From the NCBI RefSeq assembly GCF_035573695.1, contig NZ_CP121694.1:3014501-3078500 (forward strand): a DNA stretch of 64,000 nucleotides. The letters are read 5' to 3'. A model generated the notes under the pieces. It had not been told where the DNA came from. It did not search any database and saw nothing but the letters and a program-made list of their open reading frames with translations. Positions 35,684-44,069 of the stretch are shown piece by piece (positions within the stretch are counted from its first letter, which is position 1; each line of letters begins with the position of its first letter). The translations under genes were made by a program, and so were the position numbers. Source of the stretch: Metallumcola ferriviriculae. GTDB taxonomy: Bacteria; Bacillota; JADQBR01.

Positions 35684-36727
35684 TTAGAGCATTGTCGCTG
35701 TGCCGGAACTGAGCCGCGCATACATATCATCGGAAGAAATCAAACCGCTCTGCATTAACTTCTTTAGATGAGAGTCCATCGTCTGCATGCCGTACTGACC
35801 GCCGGTTTGGAGGGCATGCATCAGTTGGTGACTCTTTCCTTCCCGGATGATATTACGTACGCCGGGAGTAGCAACCAGAATTTCCACTGACGCAACCCGA
35901 CCGCCGCCTATTTTGGGAACTAGCTGCTGAGCAATTACTCCACGCAGGGTTTCCGCCAGCTGCACCCTGATCTGGGATTGCTGATAAGGAGGAAATACAT
36001 CGATAATCCGGTCAACAGTTTGTGCGGCATTGTTGGTGTGCAGGGTTCCTAACACCAAATGCCCCGTCTCTGCCGCTGTGATAGCAATGGCAATAGTATC
36101 TAGGTCCCGCAGTTCCCCTACCAGAATTACGTCGGGATCCTGACGCATGGCAGAACGCAGGGCGGCGGTAAAACTCTTAGAGTCCGCACCGATTTCACGC
36201 TGGTTAACTATACATTTGTGGTGCTGATGGATGTATTCGACAGGGTCTTCTAAAGTAATGATGTGAGCGGCTCTCTCCCTGTTAATCATGTCAATTATGG
36301 CAGCCAAAGTGGTAGATTTGCCGCTTCCGGTAGGTCCGGTGACCAGGACCAGCCCGTTGGGCCTACGGCTTAATTCCTTCACTACCGGGGGCATCCCTAA
36401 CTGTTCTAAGGCCAAGATTTGAGAATTAATTCTCCGCAAGGCCATGGCCATGCTGCCGCGCTGGTGAAAGGTGTTGACACGAAAGCGTCCTAATCCAGCC
36501 ACAGAATATGCCAGATCCAGTTCGCCGCTGGTTTGAAATTGTTCAAACTGTTCTTCAGACATTACCTGAGTCACAAGGTCTCGGGTATCATCAGGCATTA
36601 ATACTGCAAAACCTTGTACCGGAGATACAGAACCATTTTTACGAAAAACCGGCGGCCTGCCTACGGTGATGTGAATGTCAGAAACGCCCTGTTCTACTGC
36701 CAACTCCAAAATTTCATTGATATTCAC
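35684..36727 (-). CDS. pilT: type IV pilus retraction ATPase PilT
   Basis: 347 residues. SDIHITVGRPPVFR at the start, Walker A GPTGSGKSTTLAAIID, the Asp box ITLEDPVEYIH, the Walker B region DPDVILVGELRD, and the His box TGHLVLGTLHTNNA. It powers pilus retraction, so twitching motility or DNA uptake is possible. 13 bp downstream of pilB. Confidence 0.95.
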   Translation of the reverse strand: MNINEILELAVEQGVSDIHITVGRPPVFRKNGSVSPVQGFAVLMPDDTRDLVTQVMSEEQFEQFQTSGELDLAYSVAGLGRFRVNTFHQRGSMAMALRRINSQILALEQLGMPPVVKELSRRPNGLVLVTGPTGSGKSTTLAAIIDMINRERAAHIITLEDPVEYIHQHHKCIVNQREIGADSKSFTAALRSAMRQDPDVILVGELRDLDTIAIAITAAETGHLVLGTLHTNNAAQTVDRIIDVFPPYQQSQIRVQLAETLRGVIAQQLVPKIGGGRVASVEILVATPGVRNIIREGKSHQLMHALQTGGQYGMQTMDSHLKKLMQSGLISSDDMYARLSSGTATML

Positions 36728-36740
36728 TAAGGTCCCCTCC

Positions 36741-38444
36741 CTAATCTATTACCTGATCGGAATGTGCCACCCGCATAACTTCCTGAATGGTAGTCAAACC
36801 TTTAAAGGCTTTATCTATGCCATCTTCCTTCAGGGTGGCCATTCCCTCGGCAATGGCTGTCTGGCGTAATTGGTCTTGGCCTTCTCTTGCCACCAAAGAG
36901 CGTAGTTTAGGGCTGAGCGGCAGCACCTCATGGATGGACAGTCTCCCCCTAAAACCTGTATGGTCACAGTAGCCGCAGCCCTCACCACGATAAAGCTCCA
37001 CTGTCTCATTCTGTCCGACACCCAAATAAAGTCGGGCCGGGTCTTCCGAGTCCAACTGGTAGGTGGTACGGCAGCGACCGCAGATTCTACGCACCAAGCG
37101 CTGGGCGACCACGCCCACCACCGATGAGGCTACTAAAAACGGCTCGGCACCCATATCAATTAACCGCGTCAACGCACCAGGTGCATCATTGGTATGCAGT
37201 GTGCTGAAAACCAAGTGCCCGGTGGTGGCAGCCCTAATGGCTATACTTGCCGTCTCTCCATCACGAATTTCACCTACCATTACCACATCAGGGTCCTGAC
37301 GCAGGATAGAACGCAGGCCCGCAGCAAAAGAAAGGCCGGATTTCATATTTACCTGCACTTGATTAATACCGCCCAACACATATTCTACCGGGTCCTCCAC
37401 GGCAATTATATTCAAATCCGGGGTGCTGATGGCGTTAAGTGTAGTGTAAAGGGTAGTGGTTTTACCGCTGCCGGTTGGTCCGGTGACCAAAACCATCCCG
37501 TATGTACTGCTAATCATTTCTTTAAACCTTTTACCGGCGGCAGGAGAAAATCCCAACTCATCCAAGCTAAGCATAAGCTGTCCTTTATCCAAGATACGCA
37601 GCACTGCTTTTTCACCGAAGATGGTTGGCAGGGTAGAAATCCTCAGATCCACTTCTTTTGTCAGGATATGTACCCGAATGCGTCCGTCTTGGGGAATACG
37701 TTTTTCTGCTATATCCATCCCCGCCATAATCTTAATTCGTGAAATCAAAGAAGGATGAGAATCCCGGGGTAGATTCATATAGTCCCGCAGTAATCCGTCA
37801 ATACGCATGCGTATCCGCACCGTTTCTTCGTGGGGCTCAATATGAATATCACTGGCCCGCTTTTGCACCGCCTGGCCGATAACAGAGTTTACCACTCGTA
37901 CTATCGGTGCTTCATCCATCATCTGATTTTCCATTTCGTCCAGTTTAAAAGTCTTATGGTCACTTAAGTTTTCCGAAATCTGGTCAAGGTCAAATGCTCG
38001 GCTCATTAGATCCTGCATTCCAAAAAACTTCTGGATAGTTTTATCTATTGACCTCTCAGCAACCATCACCGGCTTCACTTCTAGACCGGTAGCAACCTTT
38101 ATATCATCTGCGGCGACAATGTTTAAGGGGTCAGCCATGGCCACCGTCAGCACATTACCTGCTTGGGCAATTGGTATTACTCGATGCCGCCTAATCATTG
38201 ATTCGGGGATTTTATTAATAACCTCAGGGTCCACCTGGGTGTTTAAAAGGTCTACCTGGTCAATGCCCAATTGGAACTCCAGTACGTCCATAATGTCCTT
38301 TTCGGTAACGTAGCCCAGGTTAACCAGGATTTCGCCTAACCGCCCTGCCGAATTTTTTTGTATACGCAGTGCTTCTTGGAGCTGGACATAGGTTACTAAT
38401 TTATTCTCAACCAGAAACTCGCCAAGCTGCTTTCTTCTTGCCAC
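36741..38444 (-). CDS. pilB: type IV pilus extension ATPase PilB
   Basis: 567 residues. N-terminal MshEN/GspE_N domain (LGEFLVENKLVTYVQLQEALRIQ), Walker A GPTGSGKTTTLYTTL, EDPVEYVLGGINQVQVN, DPDVVMVGEIRDGETA, and a tetracysteine zinc motif near the C-terminus (CGRCRTT...GCGYCDHTG). Motor for pilus assembly. It is the first gene of the pilus operon read from the right; its promoter should lie in 38445-38529. Confidence 0.95.
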   Translation of the reverse strand: MARRKQLGEFLVENKLVTYVQLQEALRIQKNSAGRLGEILVNLGYVTEKDIMDVLEFQLGIDQVDLLNTQVDPEVINKIPESMIRRHRVIPIAQAGNVLTVAMADPLNIVAADDIKVATGLEVKPVMVAERSIDKTIQKFFGMQDLMSRAFDLDQISENLSDHKTFKLDEMENQMMDEAPIVRVVNSVIGQAVQKRASDIHIEPHEETVRIRMRIDGLLRDYMNLPRDSHPSLISRIKIMAGMDIAEKRIPQDGRIRVHILTKEVDLRISTLPTIFGEKAVLRILDKGQLMLSLDELGFSPAAGKRFKEMISSTYGMVLVTGPTGSGKTTTLYTTLNAISTPDLNIIAVEDPVEYVLGGINQVQVNMKSGLSFAAGLRSILRQDPDVVMVGEIRDGETASIAIRAATTGHLVFSTLHTNDAPGALTRLIDMGAEPFLVASSVVGVVAQRLVRRICGRCRTTYQLDSEDPARLYLGVGQNETVELYRGEGCGYCDHTGFRGRLSIHEVLPLSPKLRSLVAREGQDQLRQTAIAEGMATLKEDGIDKAFKGLTTIQEVMRVAHSDQVID

Positions 38445-38529
38445 GATGTCATCACCCCTCTTCCCCCTGGTATTTCGATTAACAGCGACGTATTTCCTTT
38501 TTTTTCTTATTTTAGGCGCACAATAAATA

Positions 38530-38550
38530 AACCGGCGATTTCCGCCGGTT
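38530..38550 (-). terminator. terminator of the aroCKB unit
   Basis: AACCGGCG pairs with CGCCGGTT on the minus strand with a 5-base loop, followed by TATTTATT. It separates aroB from the pilus operon. Confidence 0.75.
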
Positions 38551-38578
38551 AAAAAATATGTTCAATTGGAAGTAGACC

Positions 38579-39655
38579 TTATTCTACGGGAAGGAGGTCA
38601 TCCAACTGCTGGTCAGATACTTTTTTAATGTGCACTCGCCCAATACATTCCGGTAGCACAAAAAACATTTCGTTGCCCACCGCCTTCTTATCTTGGCGCA
38701 TTAGTTCTATCGCCTGCTGCTTATGCCATTCGCCGGGCAGAGAAATATCCAGCGGTACCTTTTGAATTAATGCCATTAGACGCTCCAGTTCCTTTACATC
38801 CAACTGCCCCATTTGCCGGGCTAACACCGCCTCCATAACCATGCCCACTGCCACCGCTTCACCATGATTCTTCAAATGATAGCCGCCTAATGACTCAACG
38901 GCATGGCCGATAGTATGACCGTAGTTTAATATGGCCCGCAGGCCGCTTTCCCGTTCGTCCTCGGCCACTATCCCGGCCTTTATCTCACAACAGCGGGCCA
39001 CAACCGCTTGCATGACCCGGCTATCCAACCCCATGGCTGCGTCCAGATTACTCTCAAGGTATTGAAAAAATGCATCATCCCAAATTACCCCGTATTTAAT
39101 TACTTCCGCCATACCGCTGCGCATCTCGCGGACCGGTAGAGTATCAAGCAGGGAAAGGTCACTGATTACCGCCGATGGCTGATAGAAAGCACCGATAATA
39201 TTCTTCCCCCTCGGGTGATTGACGGCTACCTTGCCGCCCACGCTGCTGTCTACCTGGGCCAAAAGGGTTGTGGGTATCTGAATAAAGGGCACGCCGCGCA
39301 TATAAGTGGCGGCAATGAACCCCGCCAAGTCTCCAACTACGCCGCCGCCTAAGGCAATTATCGGCGAACGGCGATCTAGGCCATGCTCAAAAGCGCGGTC
39401 ATAAAGCGCTTCAGCACCCGCCAGACTTTTGCTTGCTTCTCCAGCCGGGACCACTACCTTGGCCGGTCGGAAACCAAGGCTCTTTAAGACGTTGATCAAT
39501 CTTTGTCCATAGATGGGATCCACATTATCGTCAGTTACCACTAGGCACCTGGAACTGAGCTCCCGGGGGAGAAATTCTTCTAAGCGCGCCAACAAATCCC
39601 GCCCAATAAATATTTTATAATTCCTTCGGCCCAAAGCCACTGTCACCGTATTCAT
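38579..39655 (-). CDS. aroB: 3-dehydroquinate synthase
   Basis: 358 residues. NAD-binding motifs (ALGGGVVGDLAGFIAATYMRGVPFIQIPTTLLAQVDSSVGGKVAVNH) and metal ligands (E of MAEVIKYGV, the GHTIGHAVES His, and KNHGEAVAVGMVME) are present. It converts DAHP to 3-dehydroquinate. ATG overlaps the aroK stop as ATGA. Confidence 0.97.
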   Translation of the reverse strand: MNTVTVALGRRNYKIFIGRDLLARLEEFLPRELSSRCLVVTDDNVDPIYGQRLINVLKSLGFRPAKVVVPAGEASKSLAGAEALYDRAFEHGLDRRSPIIALGGGVVGDLAGFIAATYMRGVPFIQIPTTLLAQVDSSVGGKVAVNHPRGKNIIGAFYQPSAVISDLSLLDTLPVREMRSGMAEVIKYGVIWDDAFFQYLESNLDAAMGLDSRVMQAVVARCCEIKAGIVAEDERESGLRAILNYGHTIGHAVESLGGYHLKNHGEAVAVGMVMEAVLARQMGQLDVKELERLMALIQKVPLDISLPGEWHKQQAIELMRQDKKAVGNEMFFVLPECIGRVHIKKVSDQQLDDLLPVE

Positions 39656-40164
39656 TGCCGCACCTCGATCTGCTTAAGAATTTCTGCGACTATTTGGTCG
39701 TGATTCTTGTCCTTAGTATCAATCACCATATCTGCTGCATCACGATAATATTTTTCCCGGGCGGCCAGCATCTGCCGGATTTTATCCAGGTCAGGACGCG
39801 GCCTCAGCATCGGTCTATTTCGACTTCGCCCGATACGATTAGCAACTTCCCGGCTATCTGCTTTTAACCAGATAACAATACCGTTTTCCTTAAGCCGGCG
39901 GACATTATCAGGATTTAATACTACCCCGCCGCCCGTGGCTATAATGGCATTACCCCCGGCAACTACCTTTTGCACCATTAACTCTTCCTCCGAACGAAAC
40001 CGCCGCTCGCCGTGCTTGATAAATATCCGCGTAATGGTCAATCCGGTCAGCCTTTCAATCTCCGAATCCGTGTCTATGAATTTTCTTTTCAAAGCACGAG
40101 CCAAGCGAAAACCGATGGTGGTCTTCCCCGAACCCATAAATCCAATTAATACAAGATTGGCCAT
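39652..40164 (-). CDS. aroK: shikimate kinase
   Basis: About 170 residues. P-loop GFMGSGKTTIG, Asp-x-Asp region FIDTDSEIE, RFRSEEE, IIATGGGVV and the LID RNRPML. I chose ATG 40164 (MANLVLIGF), 9 bp after AAGG; two further in-frame starts upstream are less well placed. Overlaps aroB by 4 bp and follows aroC by 11 bp. Confidence 0.95.
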   Translation of the reverse strand: MANLVLIGFMGSGKTTIGFRLARALKRKFIDTDSEIERLTGLTITRIFIKHGERRFRSEEELMVQKVVAGGNAIIATGGGVVLNPDNVRRLKENGIVIWLKADSREVANRIGRSRNRPMLRPRPDLDKIRQMLAAREKYYRDAADMVIDTKDKNHDQIVAEILKQIEVRQ

Positions 40165-40175
40165 AACATCCATCC

Positions 40176-41330
40176 TTAAACACTTTTTAGATACTGCTGC
40201 CATTCCTGCCAGCGCTGCTTGATTGTCTCTAAATCGTCCCCGCCGAAATGTTCCAAGATGCTTTGGGCCAAGGTGAAAGCGACAACCGCCTCACCAACGA
40301 CACTGGCGGCAGGTACCGCGCAGGCGTCAGACCTTTCCACAGCAGCATCTTCGGCGGCCTTAGTATCCATATTTATACTACGTAAAGGCTGCATCAGGGT
40401 GGGAATGGGCTTCATCGCTGCCCGCACCACCAGTTCTTCACCATTAGTAATACCGCCCTCGATACCGCCGGCACCATTTGTTTCCCGAAAGATCCCCCGT
40501 TTCGGCCCATGAAATATTTCGTCATGTACTTGGGAACCAGGCAGCATGGCACTTTCAAAGCCAAGGCCTATTTCCACTCCTTTGATAGCTTGAATACTCA
40601 TCAATCCTTGGGCCAGCATCCCGTCAAGGCGACGATCCCAATGAACATGGCTGCCCAAACCTACCGGCAGCCCCTTCACCCGCACTTCAAAGACTCCGCC
40701 CAAGGTATCACCTTGCGCACCGGCCCTATCAATGGCAGTAACCATTTGTGATGAAACATGGGGGTCGGCACAGTAAACCGGGGAGGCGGCCGCTGCCGAC
40801 AGCTGCTCCCAGGGCAGCAGCTTTTCTGCTGCAGCTTCACCAACACGCACCACATGAGCAGCCAACTCTATCTCCAGTTCGCCGAGCAGTTGCTCAGCCA
40901 CCGCGCCAACCGCCACCCTTACTGCGGTTTCTCTGGCGCTAGATCGCTCTAGCACATTGCGCATATCCTTATGTCCATACTTTATGCTTCCAGACAGGTC
41001 CGCATGCCCAGGCCGCGGCCGCCTCACTACCCGCTTTTCAGTATCCGCCTCGGCAGCAGCTGACATAATCCCCTGCCAATTTTTCCAATCTTTATTTTTA
41101 ATGTTAAGGCAAACCGGACTGCCTAAAGTAAAACCGCCACGAACACCGGCAGTTATTTCTACCCGATCTGTCTCTATTTGCATACGGCCGCCTCTGCCGT
41201 GGCCGCCCTGACGCCGAGCCAGCATACTGTCAATAATGCCAACATCTACTGGTAATTTCGCCGGGAGTCCCTCTATTATCGCCGTCAATGCCGGCCCGTG
41301 GGATTCCCCGGCCGTAAGAAATCGCAGCAA
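40176..41330 (-). CDS. aroC: chorismate synthase
   Basis: 384 residues. Starts LRFLTAGESHGPALTAIIEGLPA, has RRQGGHGRGGRMQIE, the RPRPGHADLSGSIKYGHKDMRNVLERSSARETA motif and SDACAVPAASVVGEA near the end. It makes chorismate from EPSP using reduced FMN. The start is TTG at 41330, 8 bp after GGAGG. EPSP synthase (aroA) is not in the window. Confidence 0.97.
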   Translation of the reverse strand: MLRFLTAGESHGPALTAIIEGLPAKLPVDVGIIDSMLARRQGGHGRGGRMQIETDRVEITAGVRGGFTLGSPVCLNIKNKDWKNWQGIMSAAAEADTEKRVVRRPRPGHADLSGSIKYGHKDMRNVLERSSARETAVRVAVGAVAEQLLGELEIELAAHVVRVGEAAAEKLLPWEQLSAAAASPVYCADPHVSSQMVTAIDRAGAQGDTLGGVFEVRVKGLPVGLGSHVHWDRRLDGMLAQGLMSIQAIKGVEIGLGFESAMLPGSQVHDEIFHGPKRGIFRETNGAGGIEGGITNGEELVVRAAMKPIPTLMQPLRSINMDTKAAEDAAVERSDACAVPAASVVGEAVVAFTLAQSILEHFGGDDLETIKQRWQEWQQYLKSV

Positions 41331-41385
41331 TTGTACCGCCTCCAGTCCGTTTTCATCTGTTTCGCCATTTACGACATATTTCCTG

Positions 41386-41853
41386 CTAACCTGCCTCGGG
41401 AGTTCTGGCGGACAAACGGCTTTTAATCATTTCCAGAATAGTCTTATTCTGTTCTTCAACCAGTCGTTGTTCCATCTGCTCTTTCTGCTCCCGCAACAGT
41501 TCAATTTCCCTGGCTAATTTCTTGCTTTCCTCCCGGGACTGCTGCAGTTCATCCATAATTGCGGAAAACATATATAGCACCGTGGTTTTTAATGTCTGCT
41601 CGACACCTAATGCAGAAGTCAGAGTTCGTTCCAAATCCAGCCGGCGTTTGGCCCCTTTAATGGTGTACTGCTCGGTATAGAGAAGTTCCTTAATTTGGCC
41701 GAATACCTCCATGTGGTTCTGATTATAACGGCGCCTTTTTTTCTTGTCTACCTTAGTTAGATAATCTTCAAATTCCTTTTCCCAAAAACGCACCGTACTC
41801 ACTTCAACTTGAAGGATATTTGCCAACTGCTGAATGGTTAATACTTGTGACAT
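41386..41853 (-). CDS. MerR-like helix-turn-helix protein with coiled coil
   Basis: 155 residues. N-terminal MerR-type winged helix (LTIQQLANILQVEVSTVRFWEKEFEDYL...RRRYNQNHMEVFGQIKELLYTEQYTIKGAKRRL) and a long C-terminal coiled coil (ESKKLAREIELLREQKEQMEQRLVEEQ). The Firmicute family with this layout is poorly characterised; no effector domain is present. It sits between aroE and aroC on the same strand, after a terminator. Confidence 0.8.
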   Translation of the reverse strand: MSQVLTIQQLANILQVEVSTVRFWEKEFEDYLTKVDKKKRRRYNQNHMEVFGQIKELLYTEQYTIKGAKRRLDLERTLTSALGVEQTLKTTVLYMFSAIMDELQQSREESKKLAREIELLREQKEQMEQRLVEEQNKTILEMIKSRLSARTPEAG

Positions 41854-41925
41854 ATGCCCTCACCTCAGTTACAAACATTCCCCTTTCACGCCATAAATTC
41901 CTTCCTCTTTTTTCCAGCAGAAACG

Positions 41926-41954
41926 CAAAAAAATCGACAGACTTACTGCCGATT
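41926..41954 (-). terminator. terminator overlapping the aroE stop codon
   Basis: On the minus strand AATCGGCAG pairs with CTGTCGATT (one G-T pair), followed by TTTTT. The TAA of aroE lies in the loop. Confidence 0.75.
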
Positions 41955-42797
41955 TTCCTTTTTGAGTACCTGAAGCATTAGTTCCACCGGTGCTTCCCGG
42001 CCGGTCCATATCTTAAAGCTTGCCGCTCCCTGATAAATGAGCATACCTAGTCCGCTGACAGTGCGACATCCCCTCGCCCGGGCCTCAATCAACAGCTCAG
42101 TCTCAACGGGGTTATAGACAAGGTCCGCCACTATCAAATGGGATTTGATAAGCTCAGCCGGAATGGGTAGTGCTCCGGCATGAGGATACATCCCCACCGA
42201 CGTGGTGTTGACTAAACAATGACATGCGTCAATAACCTTTGTCAGATCATCTCGAAAAAATCCGGCGGCTGCTCCGATATTAGGCGGCAATGCCCCCGCT
42301 AATGCTTCGGCACGGTTGAATGTACGGTTAGCAATAAATACTTTATCCGCCCCTGCACCAACTAGGGCAAAGGCTGCCGCCCGGGCGGCCCCCCCGGCCC
42401 CCAACAGAAGAAACCTCTTTCCCGTAGGATTAAAGCCTGCCTCAGCGAGGGAAGCAATGAAGCCTGCCCCATCGGTATTGTAACCCTGCAATCGGCCTTG
42501 GTGCAGCGTCACCGTATTGACCGCCCCCACCGCTTGGGCGTAGGGGTCTATTTCGTCTAGACAGTCCATTACCCGCACTTTGTGAGGGACAGTAACATTA
42601 ACACCCTTTACACCCGCCTGAAAAAGGCCGCGCACGGCCCGAGCCAACCCTGTAGGCGGCACCGGAAACGGTATATAGGCGTAATCCATATCCAGATATT
42701 CAAAAACTGCATTATGCATCGCCGGAGAAAAAGAATGCTCCACCGGCCAGCCCAGCAAACCGACAATTTTTGTTGTTCCCGAAATCCGTTCCTTCAT
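41943..42797 (-). CDS. aroE: shikimate dehydrogenase (NADP+)
   Basis: 284 residues. Shikimate-binding region HSFSPAMHNAVFEYL, catalytic Lys in NVTVPHKVRVM, NTDGAGFIASL, the nucleotide loop LLGAGGAARAAAFAL with FIANRTFNRAEAL (NADP-type Arg), and GLGMLIYQGAASF. The ATG overlaps the yqeG stop (TAATG). Confidence 0.97.
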   Translation of the reverse strand: MKERISGTTKIVGLLGWPVEHSFSPAMHNAVFEYLDMDYAYIPFPVPPTGLARAVRGLFQAGVKGVNVTVPHKVRVMDCLDEIDPYAQAVGAVNTVTLHQGRLQGYNTDGAGFIASLAEAGFNPTGKRFLLLGAGGAARAAAFALVGAGADKVFIANRTFNRAEALAGALPPNIGAAAGFFRDDLTKVIDACHCLVNTTSVGMYPHAGALPIPAELIKSHLIVADLVYNPVETELLIEARARGCRTVSGLGMLIYQGAASFKIWTGREAPVELMLQVLKKENRQ

Positions 42798-43297
42798 TAT
42801 TTAACCTCATTTTTACTGAGAAATGGCAGTACCAGCCGCTCAACCCGACGCATGATACGAGTACCGAAAAACTCCACAGAACTAATTGGCGCTACCAGGA
42901 TGGTATACAACCCGGCACGATTGCCGCCCAGTACATCAGTAAATACCTGGTCTCCAACCACCGCGAGCTCTTTTTGATCTAATTCCAGCAAAGACAAGGC
43001 CTTCCTGTACGCACGCCTCCGGGGTTTTGCTGCCTTGGATAAAAAGGGTACACCCAACATCCTCCCGACCCGGGCTACTCGGTCTTCATTATTATTTGAG
43101 GCAATGCAAAGCTTAAAACCCTTAGCATCCGCCTTTTTAAACCACTCTATTACTTCCGGGGTAACCTCTTTGTTGTTCCATTCAGTGATGGTATTATCCA
43201 AATCAAGCACAAAACCCCTAATACCCTTGTTATGAAGTCGGCCCATAGGTATGTCGTGCAGGGAATCAACATATAAATCAGGTCGCAATATATTCAT
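42797..43297 (-). CDS. yqeG: YqeG-family HAD IIIA phosphatase
   Basis: About 166 residues. HAD motif I GFVLDLDNTITEW, motif II CIASNNN, and motif III/IV region ELAVVGDQVFTDVLGGNRAG. The ATG at 43297 (MNILRPDLYVDSL) sits behind GAGGGAG and matches the family N-terminus; the frame upstream to 43360 is not supported. Substrate unknown (a role in phosphatidylglycerophosphate dephosphorylation is known for related proteins). Translationally coupled to aroE. Confidence 0.88.
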   Translation of the reverse strand: MNILRPDLYVDSLHDIPMGRLHNKGIRGFVLDLDNTITEWNNKEVTPEVIEWFKKADAKGFKLCIASNNNEDRVARVGRMLGVPFLSKAAKPRRRAYRKALSLLELDQKELAVVGDQVFTDVLGGNRAGLYTILVAPISSVEFFGTRIMRRVERLVLPFLSKNEVK

Positions 43298-43432
43298 GAT
43301 AAAACTCCCTCTAATAGTATGTTTTGACCAAGCCGCAACCTTGCCCAATTCTATCACCATATTATACCATAGGTAAATACTTACTCAAAATACTGAAGAG
43401 CTCAGCCCCTTACCAACTCCCCATGTATAGGA

Positions 43433-43463
43433 AATTATCCACAACCCATAATTTCCCATACAT
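43433..43463. repeat. palindromic repeat with a DnaA-box sequence, copy 2
   Basis: ATGTATAGGAAATTAT, then CCACAACCC, then ATAATTTCCCATACAT: near-perfect inverted arms of 16 bp. The left arm/loop junction reads TTATCCACA, the DnaA-box consensus. It shares the centre and right arm with 17273-17303. Confidence 0.65.
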
Positions 43464-43498
43464 AAAAAAAGACAGCTCACCGATAAGGCAAGCTATCT
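43464..43498 (-). terminator. terminator of the hemerythrin/nor operon
   Basis: On the minus strand AGATAGCTTGCC pairs with GGTGAGCTGTCT (12 bp, three G-T pairs), followed by seven T. It lies 32 bp after the hemerythrin stop. Confidence 0.8.
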
Positions 43499-43529
43499 TG
43501 GAGCTCGGGCCTGGCATATACACTGCCGG

Positions 43530-44066
43530 TTATTTCATGTAGTCAGCCAATCTATCAAGCTCTCCCAGCAGTTTTTCGTGGGCACCTTCACCCATCACAT
43601 CAACCTCAATTCTCTCAAACTCCGCTATCACCTTTTCCCCTTTTTCCTCTATCATCAATTTATCCGCCAGGGGAAACAGCACTTCATTTTCTTTGACTAT
43701 ATGGTCACGCAGCATATTTACGTAACTCCTCGCCGCTTCTTTTATTTGGGTGAGGCGGTGGTGGTCAGCGCCGTCCTCAATTGCGGCAATCAGCTTCCTG
43801 CCCCGCTCGTGTTCCGTGAGCATTTGGCCGATAGGGCCGCCATCCACCGGCACACCTACCCGTTCTAGTTCTGGGAAGAGCACCTTTTCTTCTTTACCAT
43901 GGTGGCAGGTATCCGCAAATTGCCGCAGGAAGCTTACTGAACCGTGGAAAAAATCCATATCTACTTCCTTACCATCATCCAGACGTCTACAGGCAGTTTC
44001 CAACAATCCCAATAACCGCTTAATCACTTCGTGTTCATGCACCAATTCTTCAGTTACTCTCATCAA
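43530..44066 (-). CDS. hemerythrin-domain protein
   Basis: 178 residues of the bacterial hemerythrin type: LVHEHEVIKRLLGLLE, FADTCHHGKEEKVLFPELE, LTEHERGRKLI and LRDHIVKENEVLFPLADKLM supply the His/Glu/Asp ligands for a di-iron site. These proteins bind O2 or NO. It is the last gene of the norC-norB-hemerythrin operon (3 bp after norB), which suggests a role in NO sensing, delivery or repair of nitrosylated iron centres. Confidence 0.9.
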   Translation of the reverse strand: MMRVTEELVHEHEVIKRLLGLLETACRRLDDGKEVDMDFFHGSVSFLRQFADTCHHGKEEKVLFPELERVGVPVDGGPIGQMLTEHERGRKLIAAIEDGADHHRLTQIKEAARSYVNMLRDHIVKENEVLFPLADKLMIEEKGEKVIAEFERIEVDVMGEGAHEKLLGELDRLADYMK

Positions 44067-44069
44067 TAA

